64,000 nucleotides of DNA from Planctomycetota bacterium (GTDB lineage Bacteria; Planctomycetota; UBA1135; UBA2386), in NCBI GenBank assembly GCA_016235155.1, contig JACRLW010000053.1, positions 78,358 through 142,357 on the forward strand, read 5' to 3'. The translations under genes were made by a program, and so were the position numbers. Shown one piece after another: positions 62,321 to 64,000 of this stretch. The notes under the pieces were generated by a model. It saw nothing but the letters and a program-made list of their open reading frames with translations, did not search any database and was not told the origin of the DNA. Every line of letters begins with the position of its first letter. Positions within the stretch are counted from its first letter, which is position 1.

Positions 62321-64000
62321 CGACGATGAACGAGTCAGGTCGCCCGCACCGCTCGACCGCGTGGTTCGGCGGCAAGGACAAGGACGGCTTCATCCACCGC
62401 AGTTGGATGCGCAACCAGGGCCTGCCGCCGCATTTGTTCGACGGCCGGCCGGTGATCGGCATCTGCAACACCTTCTCCGAGCTGACGCCGTGCAATGCGC
62501 ACTTCCGTGAGCTGGCCGAGCGCGTCAAGCGCGGCGTGTACGAAGCCGGCGGGCTGCCCCTCGAGTTCCCGGTGTTCTCGCTCGGCGAGACCAACCTGCG
62601 CCCCACCGCGATGCTGTTCCGCAACCTCGCGAGCATGGACGTGGAGGAGTCGATCCGCGGCAACCCGATCGACGGCGTCGTGCTCCTGTGCGGTTGCGAC
62701 AAGACGACGCCCGCGTTGCTCATGGGTGCCGCGAGTTGCGACCTGCCCACTGCCGTCGTCTCCGGCGGACCGATGCTGAACGGCAAGTTCCGCGGCGGCG
62801 ACATCGGTTCGGGCACGCACGTGTGGAAGATCGACGCGGAGGTGCGGGCCGGCAAGATGTCGATCGCCGAGTTCATGGACGCGGAGGCGTGCATGTCGCG
62901 ATCGGTCGGCCACTGCATGTCGATGGGCACCGCGTCGACAATGGCTTGCGTCGTCGAGTCACTCGGCATGGCGTTGCCCGGCAACGCCGCGATCCCCGCG
63001 GTCGACGCGCGCCGCAACGTGCTCGCCCACATGACCGGCCGGCGCATCGTCGAGATGGTGCGCGAGGACCTGCGCATGTCGAAGGTCGTCACCCGGGACT
63101 CGCTCGCCAATGCGGTGCGCGCGGTTGCGGCGATCGGTGGCTCGACCAATGCCGTGCTCCACGTCCTCGCTCTCGCCGGTCGACTGGAGATCCCGTTCAC
63201 GCTGAACGACTGGGACGAGATCGGCGCGAACCTGCCCACCCTCGTCGACCTGATGCCGGCCGGTCGCTTCCTGATGGAGGACTTCTATTACGCCGGCGGT
63301 CTGCCCCCCGTGCTCCGCGTGCTCGACGAGCACGGGTTGCTCGACGGCGACGCGCGGACGATCTCCGGCACGACGCTTCGACAGCAGAATGCCGGCGCCG
63401 AGATCTTCGACGACCGCGTGATCCGACCCTTCGACCAACCTCTGCACGAGAACGGCGGGATCGCGGTCCTGCGCGGCAACCTCGCCCCGCGCGGGGCGGT
63501 GATCAAGCCGGCGGCCGCCACCGCCGAACTGATGCAGCACCGCGGCCGCGCCGTCGTGTTCGACAGCATCGAGCAGTACCGCGAACGGATCGCCGATCCC
63601 GCGCTCGCGGTCGAGCCGTCGTCGGTCCTGGTTCTGCGCGGTTGTGGACCGAAGGGCTACCCGGGGATGCCGGAGCTCGGCAACTTCGGGTTGCCGCAGA
63701 AGCTGCTCGAGCAGGGCGTGCGCGACATGGTGCGCATCTCCGATGCGCGTATGAGCGGCACCGCGTACGGCACGGCGGTGTTGCACGTCGCCCCGGAGTC
63801 AGCCGACGGCGGCACGCTCGCGCTCGTGCGCGACGGCGACGAAATCGAACTCGACGTCGCCGGCCGCCGCCTCCAACTCTTTGTCGACGACCGCGAACTC
63901 GCGCGGCGCCGCGCGCTCTGGCAGCCGCCGCCGCCACGGATGGCGAGCGGTTACCAGCGCCTCTACCACGATCACGTGCAGCAGGCGGACTCCGGCTGCG
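62317..64000 (+). CDS. IlvD/Edd-family dehydratase, L-arabinonate dehydratase type (3' end beyond the window)
   Basis: 561 codons visible, still open at the edge; homologues are about 580 residues, so little is missing. Start ATG 62317 overlaps the lactonase stop (ATGA). With this start the cluster cysteines fall at Cys59 (SELTPCNAH), Cys127 (LCGCDKTTP) and Cys200 (RSVGHCMSMG), with Lys129 beside the magnesium site and Ser480 (ISDARMSGTAYG). These are the positions I recall for L-arabinonate dehydratase of Rhizobium, which carries a [2Fe-2S] cluster; dihydroxyacid dehydratase differs at some of these points. The reaction is a sugar acid losing water to a 2-keto-3-deoxy acid. The third step after SDR and lactonase fits. 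Substrate (arabinonate, xylonate, fuconate or other) is not fixed by sequence alone. Confidence 0.9.
   Translation, partial: MTTMNESGRPHRSTAWFGGKDKDGFIHRSWMRNQGLPPHLFDGRPVIGICNTFSELTPCNAHFRELAERVKRGVYEAGGLPLEFPVFSLGETNLRPTAMLFRNLASMDVEESIRGNPIDGVVLLCGCDKTTPALLMGAASCDLPTAVVSGGPMLNGKFRGGDIGSGTHVWKIDAEVRAGKMSIAEFMDAEACMSRSVGHCMSMGTASTMACVVESLGMALPGNAAIPAVDARRNVLAHMTGRRIVEMVREDLRMSKVVTRDSLANAVRAVAAIGGSTNAVLHVLALAGRLEIPFTLNDWDEIGANLPTLVDLMPAGRFLMEDFYYAGGLPPVLRVLDEHGLLDGDARTISGTTLRQQNAGAEIFDDRVIRPFDQPLHENGGIAVLRGNLAPRGAVIKPAAATAELMQHRGRAVVFDSIEQYRERIADPALAVEPSSVLVLRGCGPKGYPGMPELGNFGLPQKLLEQGVRDMVRISDARMSGTAYGTAVLHVAPESADGGTLALVRDGDEIELDVAGRRLQLFVDDRELARRRALWQPPPPRMASGYQRLYHDHVQQADSGC

Overview
The window is very GC-rich, densely coded bacterial DNA. 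It contains no rRNA, tRNA or CRISPR array that I can see. The content points to Planctomycetota, probably one of the little-studied marine or freshwater lineages. There are many large secreted or lipid-anchored proteins of unknown function, FG-GAP/VCBS and SBBP beta-propeller proteins ending in a CPGSNG-type C-terminal domain, a PF04185-type phosphoesterase fused to a YncE-like propeller, and a MoxR/DUF58/Bat operon. This assignment is inferred from gene content, not from a marker gene. Many starts lack a Shine-Dalgarno sequence and have a TANNNT hexamer 5-10 nt upstream, which suggests common leaderless transcription.

Layout. 1-9.2 kb: start of a lipoprotein gene, two alkaline-phosphatase-superfamily proteins around a SlyD-like FKBP prolyl isomerase, an M61 metallopeptidase and an FG-GAP protein. 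9.3-11.5 kb: two secreted proteins. 11.6-14.8 kb: groES-groEL on the minus strand, with an in-frame TAG at groEL codon 58, then a lone receiver-domain protein and a zinc-ribbon protein with a long acidic tail. 15.1-19.4 kb: a membrane-anchored protein, a secreted alpha-rich protein and a TPR protein. 19.7-21.4 kb: a seven-repeat FG-GAP protein. 21.4-25.1 kb: a kynureninase-like enzyme, an RRM protein with a long untranslated leader, kynurenine formamidase (KynB) and an exported endonuclease/exonuclease/phosphatase-fold lipoprotein. 25.1-32.8 kb: RsmB, a subtilisin lipoprotein, RidA, an SGNH hydrolase and a papain-like protease.

32.9-42.2 kb is a tightly coupled MoxR / DUF58 / BatD-like / vWA / vWA / TPR operon. 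It ends at a strong hairpin and is followed by a 1271-residue single-pass membrane protein. 42.2-55.1 kb holds an outer-membrane-type lipoprotein, a 1206-residue SBBP/HAF-repeat protein, two small coupled genes, a MYG1-family protein, a 1120-residue exported protein with an HELTH motif, a Tat-exported class V aminotransferase-fold protein and its coupled membrane-anchored partner. 55.2-58.8 kb holds a CAP-domain protein and a sialidase-fold protein.

58.8-60.7 kb looks like an insertion. It carries an AAA/DUF4143 ATPase, a remnant of an SMP-30 gene, an AT-richer patch, a 23-bp-period repeat, and 17-bp direct repeats at the two ends. Beyond it, an SDR dehydrogenase, an SMP-30 lactonase and an IlvD/Edd dehydratase (running off the window) form a likely non-phosphorylating sugar oxidation operon. 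The dehydratase has its Cys and Ser ligands at the positions I recall for L-arabinonate dehydratase.
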